Source of the DNA: Ruminococcus sp.
GTDB taxonomy: Bacteria > Bacillota > Clostridia > Oscillospirales > Ruminococcaceae
DNA length: 5,422 nucleotides
Reading direction: 5' to 3'
NCBI GenBank assembly: GCA_003488415.1
Contig: DNLQ01000008.1
Location: forward strand, 1 to 5,422
Translations under genes and position numbers: made by a program
In this document: positions 1 to 4,710 of the stretch, in pieces
How positions within the stretch are numbered: the stretch's first letter is position 1
Layout: each line of letters begins with the position of its first letter
The notes under the pieces: model-generated
The model's database searches: none
The model's input: only the letters and a program-made list of their open reading frames with translations
What the model was told of the DNA's origin: nothing

Positions 1-60
1 CAATACCGGTCACAGTGGGCTGTGAACGACATTGCACGTCAGCAAGAGATATCTTTGTGA
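1..60 (+). CDS. Possible C-terminal tail of a gene entering from the left (partial)
   Basis: Frame 1 is open from the window edge to a TGA at 58-60 and encodes 19 residues ending in ARQQEISL. The base composition here is more balanced than in the A+T-rich stretch that begins right after it, which fits a coding end followed by a control region. Nothing in the 19 residues identifies a family. Frame 3 is also open from the edge to a TGA at 69-71, so the frame is not certain, and the stretch could equally be non-coding. No convincing terminator follows. Confidence 0.25.
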   Translation, partial: QYRSQWAVNDIARQQEISL

Positions 61-117
61 GTGCTGATTGATAAGAGACTTCATTTATATGCTTCAATTT
101 AGTTAAAAATTAAAAAC

Positions 118-160
118 TGTACAAAAAACAAGTCGGATATAACGAATTTTTGTACAAAAA
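118..160. promoter_or_regulatory. Pair of TGTACAAAAA boxes upstream of the RHH/coiled-coil gene
   Basis: The 10-mer TGTACAAAAA occurs at 118-127 and again at 151-160, with start points 33 bases apart, close to three helical turns. The second copy sits in a perfect 14-bp palindrome, TTTTTGTACAAAAA (147-160). The first sits in a looser palindrome (AAAAACTGTACAAAAAA). Both lie 22 to 64 bases upstream of the -35 element at 182. The same-face spacing suggests binding by a dimeric regulator, but which protein binds is not shown. A+T-rich palindromes can arise by chance in such DNA, so this is a moderate call. Confidence 0.4.
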
Positions 161-181
161 TATAAAATCACGGATTACCGC

Positions 182-210
182 TTGACACGTGTAACACATT
201 GTGTTACAAT
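182..210 (+). promoter_or_regulatory. Sigma-A promoter of the RHH/coiled-coil gene
   Basis: A perfect -35 hexamer TTGACA (182-187) is followed after exactly 17 bases by TACAAT (205-210), one mismatch from the -10 consensus. Transcription would start near 217, leaving a leader of about 60 bases before the TTG start at 277. The spacer and -10 are almost wholly occupied by the inverted repeat of the adjacent operator, so promoter access should depend on whatever binds those repeats. Confidence 0.85.
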
Positions 211-231
211 GATTGTGTTGGATGTGTTACA
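190..231. promoter_or_regulatory. Operator: four copies of the 9-mer TGTGTTACA over the promoter
   Basis: TGTAACACA (190-198) and TGTGTTACA (200-208) form a perfect inverted repeat with 9-base arms around a single central T at 199. A degenerate direct copy TGTGTTGGA (214-222, 7 of 9 matching) is followed immediately by another exact copy TGTGTTACA (223-231). The cluster covers the promoter spacer, the -10 hexamer and the predicted start point. Short tandem and inverted sites bound cooperatively by dimers are typical of ribbon-helix-helix repressors, and the gene behind this promoter encodes an RHH-like protein, so negative autoregulation is inferred. Confidence 0.7.
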
Positions 232-260
232 ACATCTTTCAAAACATAACACCTGTGAAA

Positions 261-268
261 AAGGGGAG
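261..268 (+). promoter_or_regulatory. Ribosome binding site that fixes the TTG start
   Basis: AAGGGGAG lies 8 bases upstream of TTG at 277-279. No ATG or GTG in the right frame is similarly placed, so this site is the main reason for taking TTG as the initiation codon. Confidence 0.75.
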
Positions 269-276
269 TAAGAAAA

Positions 277-945
277 TTGGTAGATAGTAAAGTAACAAGG
301 AGCATCCGTGCAGATGCTGAAACGATCGAGAGATTTAAAGCACTGTCTGAACAGTTCTCAAATCAGGGAGAATGCCTTGAAAGTCTGATAAGAGCGTATG
401 AAATGGATAATGCCAAGGATTGTGAAGTTGAAATGAGATCTGAGATCAGGAGCTTTGAATCACACACTAATGCACTCTATGGGCTTTATATAAGCTCGAT
501 AGAGAAAATCGTAGAATTAAAAAAGAAGATCAGTTATCTTTCTGAACAGATCAAAGATATGACAAATAAGATAGCGGTGTATGAAAGCGTAACTAATGAT
601 GAGGCAAATGAACAAAAGGAGAAAGAGACTGACAGCAAGCGTTTAAAGAATATTGGTGAACTGTGGGCAAGGAACAGAGACCTCAATGAGGAAAATGAAA
701 GATATAAGGCAGAGAATTCTGAGCTTATAGATAATAATAAAAAAATGATAAAAGAAAACGCTGAATTGTCTGCCAGAATAACAGAACTAAAAGCTGAACT
801 CCAGATAAAGAATAAACAAAATGAATTTGAAATTACCAAAGCCTTGAACGAAAAAGAAGCTGTCCATTTAAAAAGGGTTGCTGAACTTATGGATGCTAAA
901 GATAAGTTAGCAAATGAACTTTTTGAACTGAAAAAAAGTTTATAA
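277..945 (+). CDS. Ribbon-helix-helix-like DNA-binding protein with long coiled-coil tail
   Basis: This is a 222-residue protein starting at TTG. Residues 5-11 (KVTRSIR) look like the DNA-contacting beta strand of a ribbon-helix-helix fold. Two predicted helices follow at about 13-27 (ETIERFKALSEQF) and 31-43 (GECLESLIRAYEM), matching the CopG/Arc pattern in length and polarity. From about residue 75 to the end the sequence is almost entirely helical and strongly charged (E, K, N-rich), with heptad-like hydrophobic spacing around 78-99 and 129-181. It is therefore probably a parallel coiled-coil dimer or oligomer. There is no signal peptide or membrane segment, so it should be cytosolic or nucleoid-bound. 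Its promoter is covered by repeats suited to an RHH dimer, suggesting self-repression. The layout (DNA-binding head, long coiled-coil, autoregulation) parallels KfrA of plasmids, though KfrA has a different head. Codons are A/T-rich (aaa, gaa, aat, ata) unlike the genes to the right, suggesting acquisition. The fold call is from pattern only; the biological role is unknown. Confidence 0.8.
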   Translation: MVDSKVTRSIRADAETIERFKALSEQFSNQGECLESLIRAYEMDNAKDCEVEMRSEIRSFESHTNALYGLYISSIEKIVELKKKISYLSEQIKDMTNKIAVYESVTNDEANEQKEKETDSKRLKNIGELWARNRDLNEENERYKAENSELIDNNKKMIKENAELSARITELKAELQIKNKQNEFEITKALNEKEAVHLKRVAELMDAKDKLANELFELKKSL

Positions 946-1019
946 AAATGAAATAAAGCGCAATATTATTAATACGGCAATAAAACACATAAAACATCAA
1001 TATACAAAGGAGTAATATC

Positions 1020-1532
1020 ATGGAATTCAAAGAAGTCATCAAAAACCGCTACTCCTGCAAGAAATACAGCTCAAAGCCTGTACCGCAGGAAAAGCTCACC
1101 GCTGTACTGGAAGCCGGACGCCTCGCACCTACTGCAAAGAACCTCCAGGAGCAGCATATCTACGTGATACAGTCTCCGGAGATGCTGGAAAAAATAGACA
1201 CCGTTACCCCCTGCCGCTACGGCGCACCTGTAGTACTTGCTGTAGCCTTCGACAGGAACAACGTGTACACCTACCCCGGCGAGAAGCGTGACTCCGGCAT
1301 CGAGGACGCTGCTATAGTGGCTACACACCTTATCCTCGCTGCCGCAGACCAGGGCGTTGACAGCTGCTGGCTCAACTGCTTCGATCCGGACAAGGCAAAG
1401 TCCCTTCTGGGACTTCCCGAAAATGAGGACATACTCATGCTCCTTGACCTGGGTTATGCCGCAGAGGGTGCAGGTCCCCTGCCTAACCACAATAGCCGCA
1501 AGCCACTGGAGGAGACCGTTTCTTATCTCTGA
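1020..1532 (+). CDS. Nitroreductase-family FMN-dependent oxidoreductase
   Basis: This 170-residue protein is of the compact nitroreductase type. These are cytosolic, usually homodimeric flavoproteins that use NAD(P)H to reduce nitro compounds, quinones or other electrophiles; the true substrate cannot be read from sequence. Hallmarks are the N-terminal FMN-phosphate motif NRYSCKKY (residues 9-16; R10, S12, K14), the following RLAPTAKNLQ (34-43), the central helix region DSGIEDAAIVATHLILAA (91-108) and the C-terminal LGYAAEG (144-150) before a basic PNHNSRKP segment. The length is at the short end of the family but all expected blocks are present, so it appears complete. The ATG at 1020 is preceded by AAAGGAG (1006-1012) at 7 bases spacing. 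No clear promoter is visible in 946-1005. It is followed after 82 bases by a gene on the same strand, probably co-transcribed. Codons are G/C-richer than in the gene before it. Confidence 0.93.
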   Translation: MEFKEVIKNRYSCKKYSSKPVPQEKLTAVLEAGRLAPTAKNLQEQHIYVIQSPEMLEKIDTVTPCRYGAPVVLAVAFDRNNVYTYPGEKRDSGIEDAAIVATHLILAAADQGVDSCWLNCFDPDKAKSLLGLPENEDILMLLDLGYAAEGAGPLPNHNSRKPLEETVSYL

Positions 1533-1614
1533 TACGCACTTTGCGGATGTAAACACGGTCACAGCTCAGGGAACTGCCCGGGACAATCCGGATATTCTGT
1601 TTTATGGAGGAAAT

Positions 1615-2268
1615 ATGGCACTTTTTAAGAAGAAAATGACACACCAGGTAACAGAGGATACCTGCAAGAATCACCTTGATGTAATGCGAGCAAACTATCA
1701 TGAAGCTCCGGTAACATCAAAGTCACTCCCGAAGCCGCTGTGGATACGGCTGCACAGGAAGGATGCACTGAACGTGGTATACCGTGACAAGGACACAGTT
1801 TTCAGCAAGGGAGAGATATACTACGGCTGTATAGTACAGGCGAACGAGATGCTTTTCCAGAAGGGCAATAATCTTGACCTTCCGGCAAACGTCATCTACT
1901 CCACCCATCCCATTGCGGAGGAATATCCGGGATTTCTCAGAGGGATATGCCACGAGATATTCAGCTATAAGGGCAAGCCGGCAGAGGAGGTACCTGTGGA
2001 GTACCGTGAGATCGTAAGGATAATCACTGACGAGGTTGACCGCTCAGATGCCATGCTCACGGTGAGTATGCCCCATCCCGAGGACGACAGCAGGACTGTT
2101 GAAAATATAGACCTGCACTTCTGTTCAGTCATCGTCTTTCACAAGGACATACCGGGAGGCTGTCTGCAAGGCTCTTACCTCCCTGTTATCGCAGCTCCGG
2201 AGCTTTCACCTGCTGTACTTATACTCCCCAAGGAGTACTGGACTGCTCCCTATTACGAGCTTGACTGA
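1615..2268 (+). CDS. Conserved-looking hypothetical protein, 217 residues
   Basis: I do not recognise this family. The start is ATG 1615, supported by GGAGG at 1606-1610 (4 bases spacing). The frame stays open upstream into the nitroreductase gene, but that part is out of frame with the reductase and has no ribosome site. The protein opens with a basic stretch (FKKK, 4-7) and has no signal peptide or membrane helix, so it is probably cytosolic. Visible segments are PLWIRLHRKD (41-50), a strand-rich region with KGEIYYGCIVQANEMLFQ (65-82), a mixed helix around 126-142 (EVPVEYREIVRIITDEV), DLHFCSVIVFH (166-176) and a proline- and aromatic-rich end (PKEYWTAPYYELD). It contains four cysteines (17, 72, 112, 170) plus one at 183, with no metal-binding spacing. 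The alternation of strands and one long helix suggests a compact alpha/beta fold. It is probably in an operon with the nitroreductase and is closed by a strong terminator. Confidence 0.85.
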   Translation: MALFKKKMTHQVTEDTCKNHLDVMRANYHEAPVTSKSLPKPLWIRLHRKDALNVVYRDKDTVFSKGEIYYGCIVQANEMLFQKGNNLDLPANVIYSTHPIAEEYPGFLRGICHEIFSYKGKPAEEVPVEYREIVRIITDEVDRSDAMLTVSMPHPEDDSRTVENIDLHFCSVIVFHKDIPGGCLQGSYLPVIAAPELSPAVLILPKEYWTAPYYELD

Positions 2269-2286
2269 GCTGAATAGTACTTTCAG

Positions 2287-2320
2287 ACAGGACTCCCCCT
2301 TCCGGGAGTCCTGTATTTTT
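2287..2320 (+). terminator. Strong intrinsic terminator after the 217-residue gene
   Basis: An 11-bp perfect stem ACAGGACTCCC (2287-2297) / GGGAGTCCTGT (2304-2314) with a 6-base loop is followed by ATTTTT (2315-2320). It lies 18 bases after the TGA of the upstream gene and ends the plus-strand transcription unit. Confidence 0.92.
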
Positions 2321-2373
2321 ATCAAAGGACACCCTGCGAGTGAAGGTGTCCTTTGATAAAACTGTGCTTTTTT
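2317..2373. terminator. Second long hairpin between convergent genes
   Basis: A perfect 17-bp stem, TTTTATCAAAGGACACC (2317-2333) paired with 2345-2361, encloses an 11-base loop (2334-2344). On the plus strand it is followed, after CTGTGC, by six T residues (2368-2373), so it can act as a back-up terminator. On the minus strand the stem lies just past the stop of the glycosyltransferase gene at 2380, but without a good U-tract, so any role in ending that transcript rests on the stem alone. Its left arm reuses the T-run of the preceding terminator, so the two structures partly exclude one another. Confidence 0.7.
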
Positions 2374-2379
2374 CAGTAT

Positions 2380-3360
2380 TCAGCTATTATACGGAGAATT
2401 TCCGGGATCGTTGATGAAGTCGGCAACGATGTATCTCGGACGTGCCTTCACCTCTGAGTAGATCTTTCCCACGTACTCGCCGATGATGCCCAGTGCCAGA
2501 AGCTGCAAGCCGCCGATGAACCAGATAGAACACATCGTGCTTGACCAGCCGTGTTCGGAGAATCCGCCGATCTTGGCGATTATCGACCATATTATCGCTA
2601 TAAGGCTGAGTACGGACATGATGCCGCCCACAGTCGTTATCAGCTTCAGCGGCTTCACGCTGAATGATGTGATGCCGTTTATGGCGAATGCCAGCATCTT
2701 CTTCAGGGGATACTTGCTCTCACCGGCAAATCTCTCCGCACGCTCATAATACACATTGCAGCTCTGGAAGCCAATAAGCGGCACCATTCCACGGAGGAAG
2801 AGATTCACTTCCTTGAAGTTCGCAAGCTCCTGGAGGACTCTGCGGCTCATAAGGCGGAAGTCTGCGTGGTTGTATACAACGTCCGCACCCATCACCTTCA
2901 TGAACTTGTAGAAGCTCTCAGCGGTGAACTTCTTGAAGAATGTGTCTGTATCACGGGCGCTGCGGACTCCGTATACCACCTGATTCCCCTCGTAGTACTT
3001 CTCCACCATAGCGTCTATGGTGTTGATATCGTCCTGGAGGTCGGCGTCCATGGTGATAGCCATGTCGCATATGTCCTTTACGGTCATAAGTCCGGAGAGA
3101 ACAGCGTTCTGATGTCCGCTGTTGTGTGCGAGGTTGATGCCGGAGAAGAACTGAGGATCGGCTTCATGAAGCTCCTGTATTATGCTCCAGGTCTTGTCCT
3201 TCGAGCCGTCGTTGACGAATACCACACGGCTCTCCTTTGAGATAAGACTGCGCTCTATGAGTGACTGATACTTCTCCTTTAATCTCTTTGCTGTCTCATG
3301 CAGTACTTCTTCCTCGTTGTAGCAGGGTACTACCATGTATAATATCTCTGGTGATGACAT
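2380..3360 (-). CDS. GT2 family membrane glycosyltransferase, DPM1/GtrB-like
   Basis: This is a 326-residue protein with an N-terminal GT-A nucleotide-sugar domain and two C-terminal membrane helices. The architecture is that of enzymes moving a sugar from UDP- or GDP-sugar to undecaprenyl phosphate on the cytoplasmic face (GtrB/YfdH, YkoT, dolichol-phosphate mannose synthase relatives). Visible landmarks are VVPCYNEEEVL (10-20), VFVNDGSKDKTW (47-58), NLAHNSGHQNAVLSGL (76-91), the metal-binding DAD (105-107) in MDADLQDD, the acceptor-site region FRLMSRRVL (168-176) and the RAERFAGESKYPLKK loop (207-221). Membrane helices are at about 241-263 and 275-298, the second ending in GEYVGKIYSEVK, typical of the family. 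The length is normal. ATG at 3360-3358 has AAGGAG (3375-3370) at 9 bases spacing. The sugar is not predictable. No flippase or acceptor transferase gene is adjacent, so partners would lie elsewhere. Likely roles are decoration of teichoic acid, polysaccharide or membrane lipid. Confidence 0.93.
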   Translation of the reverse strand: MSSPEILYMVVPCYNEEEVLHETAKRLKEKYQSLIERSLISKESRVVFVNDGSKDKTWSIIQELHEADPQFFSGINLAHNSGHQNAVLSGLMTVKDICDMAITMDADLQDDINTIDAMVEKYYEGNQVVYGVRSARDTDTFFKKFTAESFYKFMKVMGADVVYNHADFRLMSRRVLQELANFKEVNLFLRGMVPLIGFQSCNVYYERAERFAGESKYPLKKMLAFAINGITSFSVKPLKLITTVGGIMSVLSLIAIIWSIIAKIGGFSEHGWSSTMCSIWFIGGLQLLALGIIGEYVGKIYSEVKARPRYIVADFINDPGNSPYNS

Positions 3361-3392
3361 ATCTGTAAACTCCTTGTGATGTGATGATATAT

Positions 3393-3421
3393 ATTATACC
3401 ACATCGGAGCGTTTACGTCAA
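3393..3421 (-). promoter_or_regulatory. Sigma-A promoter of the glycosyltransferase gene
   Basis: Read on the minus strand, TTGACG (3421-3416) is followed after 17 bases by a perfect TATAAT (3398-3393). TGG directly before the -10 gives an extended -10 (TGn) motif. Transcription would begin near 3386, giving a leader of about 26 bases. The glycosyltransferase therefore has its own promoter and does not depend on read-through from the SpoIID gene upstream. Confidence 0.88.
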
Positions 3422-3430
3422 CGCCATGCA

Positions 3431-3468
3431 GGTTAAAAAAATACACAAATATTCGGGCATTTTTTTTA
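3431..3468 (-). terminator. A/U-type terminator after the SpoIID gene (possible)
   Basis: Just past, and overlapping, the TAA stop of the SpoIID gene, the minus strand carries an A-run, then ATGC...GTGTAT, then seven T residues. The A-run and T-run can pair, extended by AUGC/GUAU with one G-U wobble. The stem is almost all A-U and its loop is irregular, so efficiency is doubtful, but the position is right. The structure is nearly symmetric and could also work on the plus strand. Confidence 0.4.
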
Positions 3469-4479
3469 CATCCCGGTATCGGTGACTATACAGCAGCCGG
3501 GATAGTAATGCTCCAGTATCTCACGCCAGGAGCTCCCGGACTTTGCCATAGCGTTTGCACCGTACTGGCTCATACCAACTCCGTGTCCGAAGCCGTGGGT
3601 AGTGAAAACAGCCTCGCCGTCACGATAGGTCACTGTAAAGCAGGCTGAGCGCAGTCCCAGGGCGGTGCGGAGGTCGCTGCCGGTCACTGTCATATCACCG
3701 ACGGCAGCGTCCAGCACAGTGCCGGAGGGAGTAGTCCTTCCCGGCACTATCCAGCCCGTCATGTCCTCTCCCAGCACGACTCCGGGGAAGGCATCGGTGA
3801 GACGTTTCTCCAGCACCGGCTGCGGATAGCGTGCCTCCTCGGAATACCTGGGAGCTTCCGTATCTGCGGCGCTGTCCACCGGAACAAGGTAGTCCACAGG
3901 CGTTCCCCAGGCGTTTTCGGCACTCTCCGTCACTCCCGAGGACATGGAGTGGAAGGCTGCTATTATAGGCTCTCCGGCGTAGGTCATTATGTACGGCATC
4001 ACCTCGTCCACCGCTGAGGACAGCTTCTCCATATTCCCTTCATACGCTGTACCGTAGTAATGGCGGATCTGACTGTCAGTCAGGCAGCCCTGATACTTTG
4101 CAGTATCATTTGAGAGGTCGGCGCCGCAAAGCTCCGGCGTAGGGGACTCCTTCTCCCTCAGTACCTGCCGGACTGCATATGTGTGGGCGGCGACTATCTG
4201 CGCTTTAAGCGCCTCCGGCTCAAAGGATGCCGGCATTTCTGCTGCTGCCGCTCCTATAAGGTAGTCACGGACGGGCACCTTCATCACCTCTCCGGTATTC
4301 ACATCAAGCACCTTGTAAAAGCCCTCGTCTGCCGGCTGCTCAGGCATCTCAGCTTCCGGTATCACTGCTGTATGCGGTGCGGCAGGCTTGTTCATGCGCC
4401 CGGATATGTATACCGGTATTGCCGGTATGATCGTTATTGCGGCTGCCGCTGCTATGACGGCTGTTATATATCTGTTCAT
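3466..4479 (-). CDS. spoIID: SpoIID/LytB-family peptidoglycan lytic transglycosylase
   Basis: This is a 337-residue exported protein. Residues 1-27 form an uncleaved-looking signal anchor (MNRYITAV, Ala/Ile-rich core, then ISGRMNK), followed by a Pro/Glu-rich linker (31-52) and the SpoIID domain from about 55 to the end. Family hallmarks are VPVRDYLIGAAAAEMP (68-83) with the catalytic glutamate E81, EALKAQIVAAHTYAVRQ (89-105), FHSMSSGVTESAENAW (176-191), YLVPVDS (197-203) and the C-terminal HGFGHGVGMSQYGA (295-308). In sporulators SpoIID cleaves glycan strands stripped of stem peptides during engulfment, partnered with SpoIIP and SpoIIM. The metal-site motif usually seen after the first helix (Cys-x4/5-His-Cys-Gln) is here ADLSNDTAKYQGC (120-132), apparently lacking the usual ligands. 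ATG 4479 has AAAGGAG (4492-4486) at 6 bases. An in-frame ATG at 4614 would add 45 residues ahead of the signal anchor, which is less likely. No spoIIQ, spoIIP or spoIIM is nearby, so this may be a vegetative or orphan paralogue. Confidence 0.92.
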   Translation of the reverse strand: MNRYITAVIAAAAAITIIPAIPVYISGRMNKPAAPHTAVIPEAEMPEQPADEGFYKVLDVNTGEVMKVPVRDYLIGAAAAEMPASFEPEALKAQIVAAHTYAVRQVLREKESPTPELCGADLSNDTAKYQGCLTDSQIRHYYGTAYEGNMEKLSSAVDEVMPYIMTYAGEPIIAAFHSMSSGVTESAENAWGTPVDYLVPVDSAADTEAPRYSEEARYPQPVLEKRLTDAFPGVVLGEDMTGWIVPGRTTPSGTVLDAAVGDMTVTGSDLRTALGLRSACFTVTYRDGEAVFTTHGFGHGVGMSQYGANAMAKSGSSWREILEHYYPGCCIVTDTGM

Positions 4480-4510
4480 GGCTCTCTCCTTTGATGACAG
4501 TGTTTGTACA

Positions 4511-4518
4511 AGTATATG
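4511..4518 (-). promoter_or_regulatory. Possible sigma-E-like -10 element for the SpoIID gene
   Basis: On the minus strand the 8-mer CATATACT (4518-4511) fits the CATAnnnT core of sporulation sigma-E -10 elements, 19 bases before the AAAGGAG site. The expected -35 position (GGAATCAA near 4540-4533) matches poorly. Canonical spoIID genes are sigma-E dependent, which raises the prior, but the match is short and could be chance. Confidence 0.22.
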
Positions 4519-4600
4519 CCGCTGCTGCTGTGTTGATTCCACGCCCCGCCGGACTGCCCCGGTATGCCCGTAAACCGCACCCTCCCGGCAGTCTCCGGTC

Positions 4601-4644
4601 ACAGTGTGCCGCATACAGCTCAGTCCTCCGGCAGCTCACACTGT
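4601..4644. repeat. Inverted repeat in the divergent intergenic region
   Basis: ACAGTGTG (4601-4608) and CACACTGT (4637-4644) are perfect inverted arms. An inner CCG/CGG pairing (4609-4611 / 4629-4631) is possible with an asymmetric bulge. The 7-mer CAGCTCA also occurs twice inside (4616-4622 and 4632-4638). It overlaps the predicted start region of the SpoIID transcript, so it could be an operator or a leader hairpin. There is no T-run on the plus-strand 3' side, so it is not a plus-strand terminator. Confidence 0.4.
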
Positions 4645-4645
4645 A

Positions 4646-4674
4646 AAAATATCCGCAGCCTGTAATGTTGCCAA
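4646..4674 (-). promoter_or_regulatory. Candidate sigma-A promoter for the SpoIID gene
   Basis: On the minus strand TTGGCA (4674-4669, one mismatch) and TATTTT (4651-4646, two mismatches) are separated by 17 bases. Transcription would start near 4639, giving a leader of about 160 bases that contains most of the inverted repeat and the upstream in-frame ATG at 4614. It sits back to back with the gltA promoter, with the -35 elements only 7 bases apart. It is weaker than the other promoters here. Confidence 0.4.
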
Positions 4675-4681
4675 ATTGTAT

Positions 4682-4710
4682 TTGACAGCGGCGGAATTAT
4701 GGTGTATAAT
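4682..4710 (+). promoter_or_regulatory. Perfect consensus sigma-A promoter of the citrate synthase gene
   Basis: TTGACA (4682-4687), exactly 17 bases, then TATAAT (4705-4710): every consensus position matches. The start point would be near 4717, with a leader of about 40 bases. The leader has no room for a riboswitch and shows only the ribosome site AGGAGGG (4743-4749). Strong constitutive expression is expected unless a repressor acts. Confidence 0.93.

Noticed and set aside
6..17. 12-mer CCGGTCACAGTG shared with 4595-4606
   Set aside because: In 5.4 kb about one repeated 12-mer pair is expected by chance, and the flanks do not match.
10..25. Small hairpin TCACAG-TGGG-CTGTGA near the window start
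   Set aside because: The stem is only six bases and no T-run follows, so it is neither a credible terminator nor an attachment site.
534..839. 101-codon minus-strand frame rich in Ser/Phe opposite the coiled-coil gene
   Set aside because: The Ser/Phe/Leu-rich translation is what the complement of Lys/Glu-rich coiled-coil codons gives. It has no promoter or ribosome site.
917..940. AACTTTTT...AAAAAGTT inverted repeat at the end of the coiled-coil gene as a terminator
   Set aside because: It lies within the last codons, is pure A/T apart from its ends, and has no following T-run.
946..1005. Promoter for the nitroreductase gene
   Set aside because: TATTAT (964-969) and TATAAA (941-946) occur, but neither has a -35 at a workable distance, so no call is made.
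1071..1562. Long open frame on the minus strand opposite the nitroreductase
   Set aside because: It lies antisense to a clear nitroreductase and its Cys/Val-rich translation matches no known pattern. It is a mirror of the codon bias of the real gene.
1357..1614. Open upstream continuation of the 217-residue gene inside the nitroreductase gene
   Set aside because: It overlaps the nitroreductase in another frame, has no ribosome site at its first ATG, and its translation is low-complexity-like without family features. The GGAGG before ATG 1615 decides the start.
2866..3240. 124-codon plus-strand frame opposite the glycosyltransferase
   Set aside because: It is antisense to conserved GT2 motifs, has no ribosome site, and its translation looks like shadow sequence.
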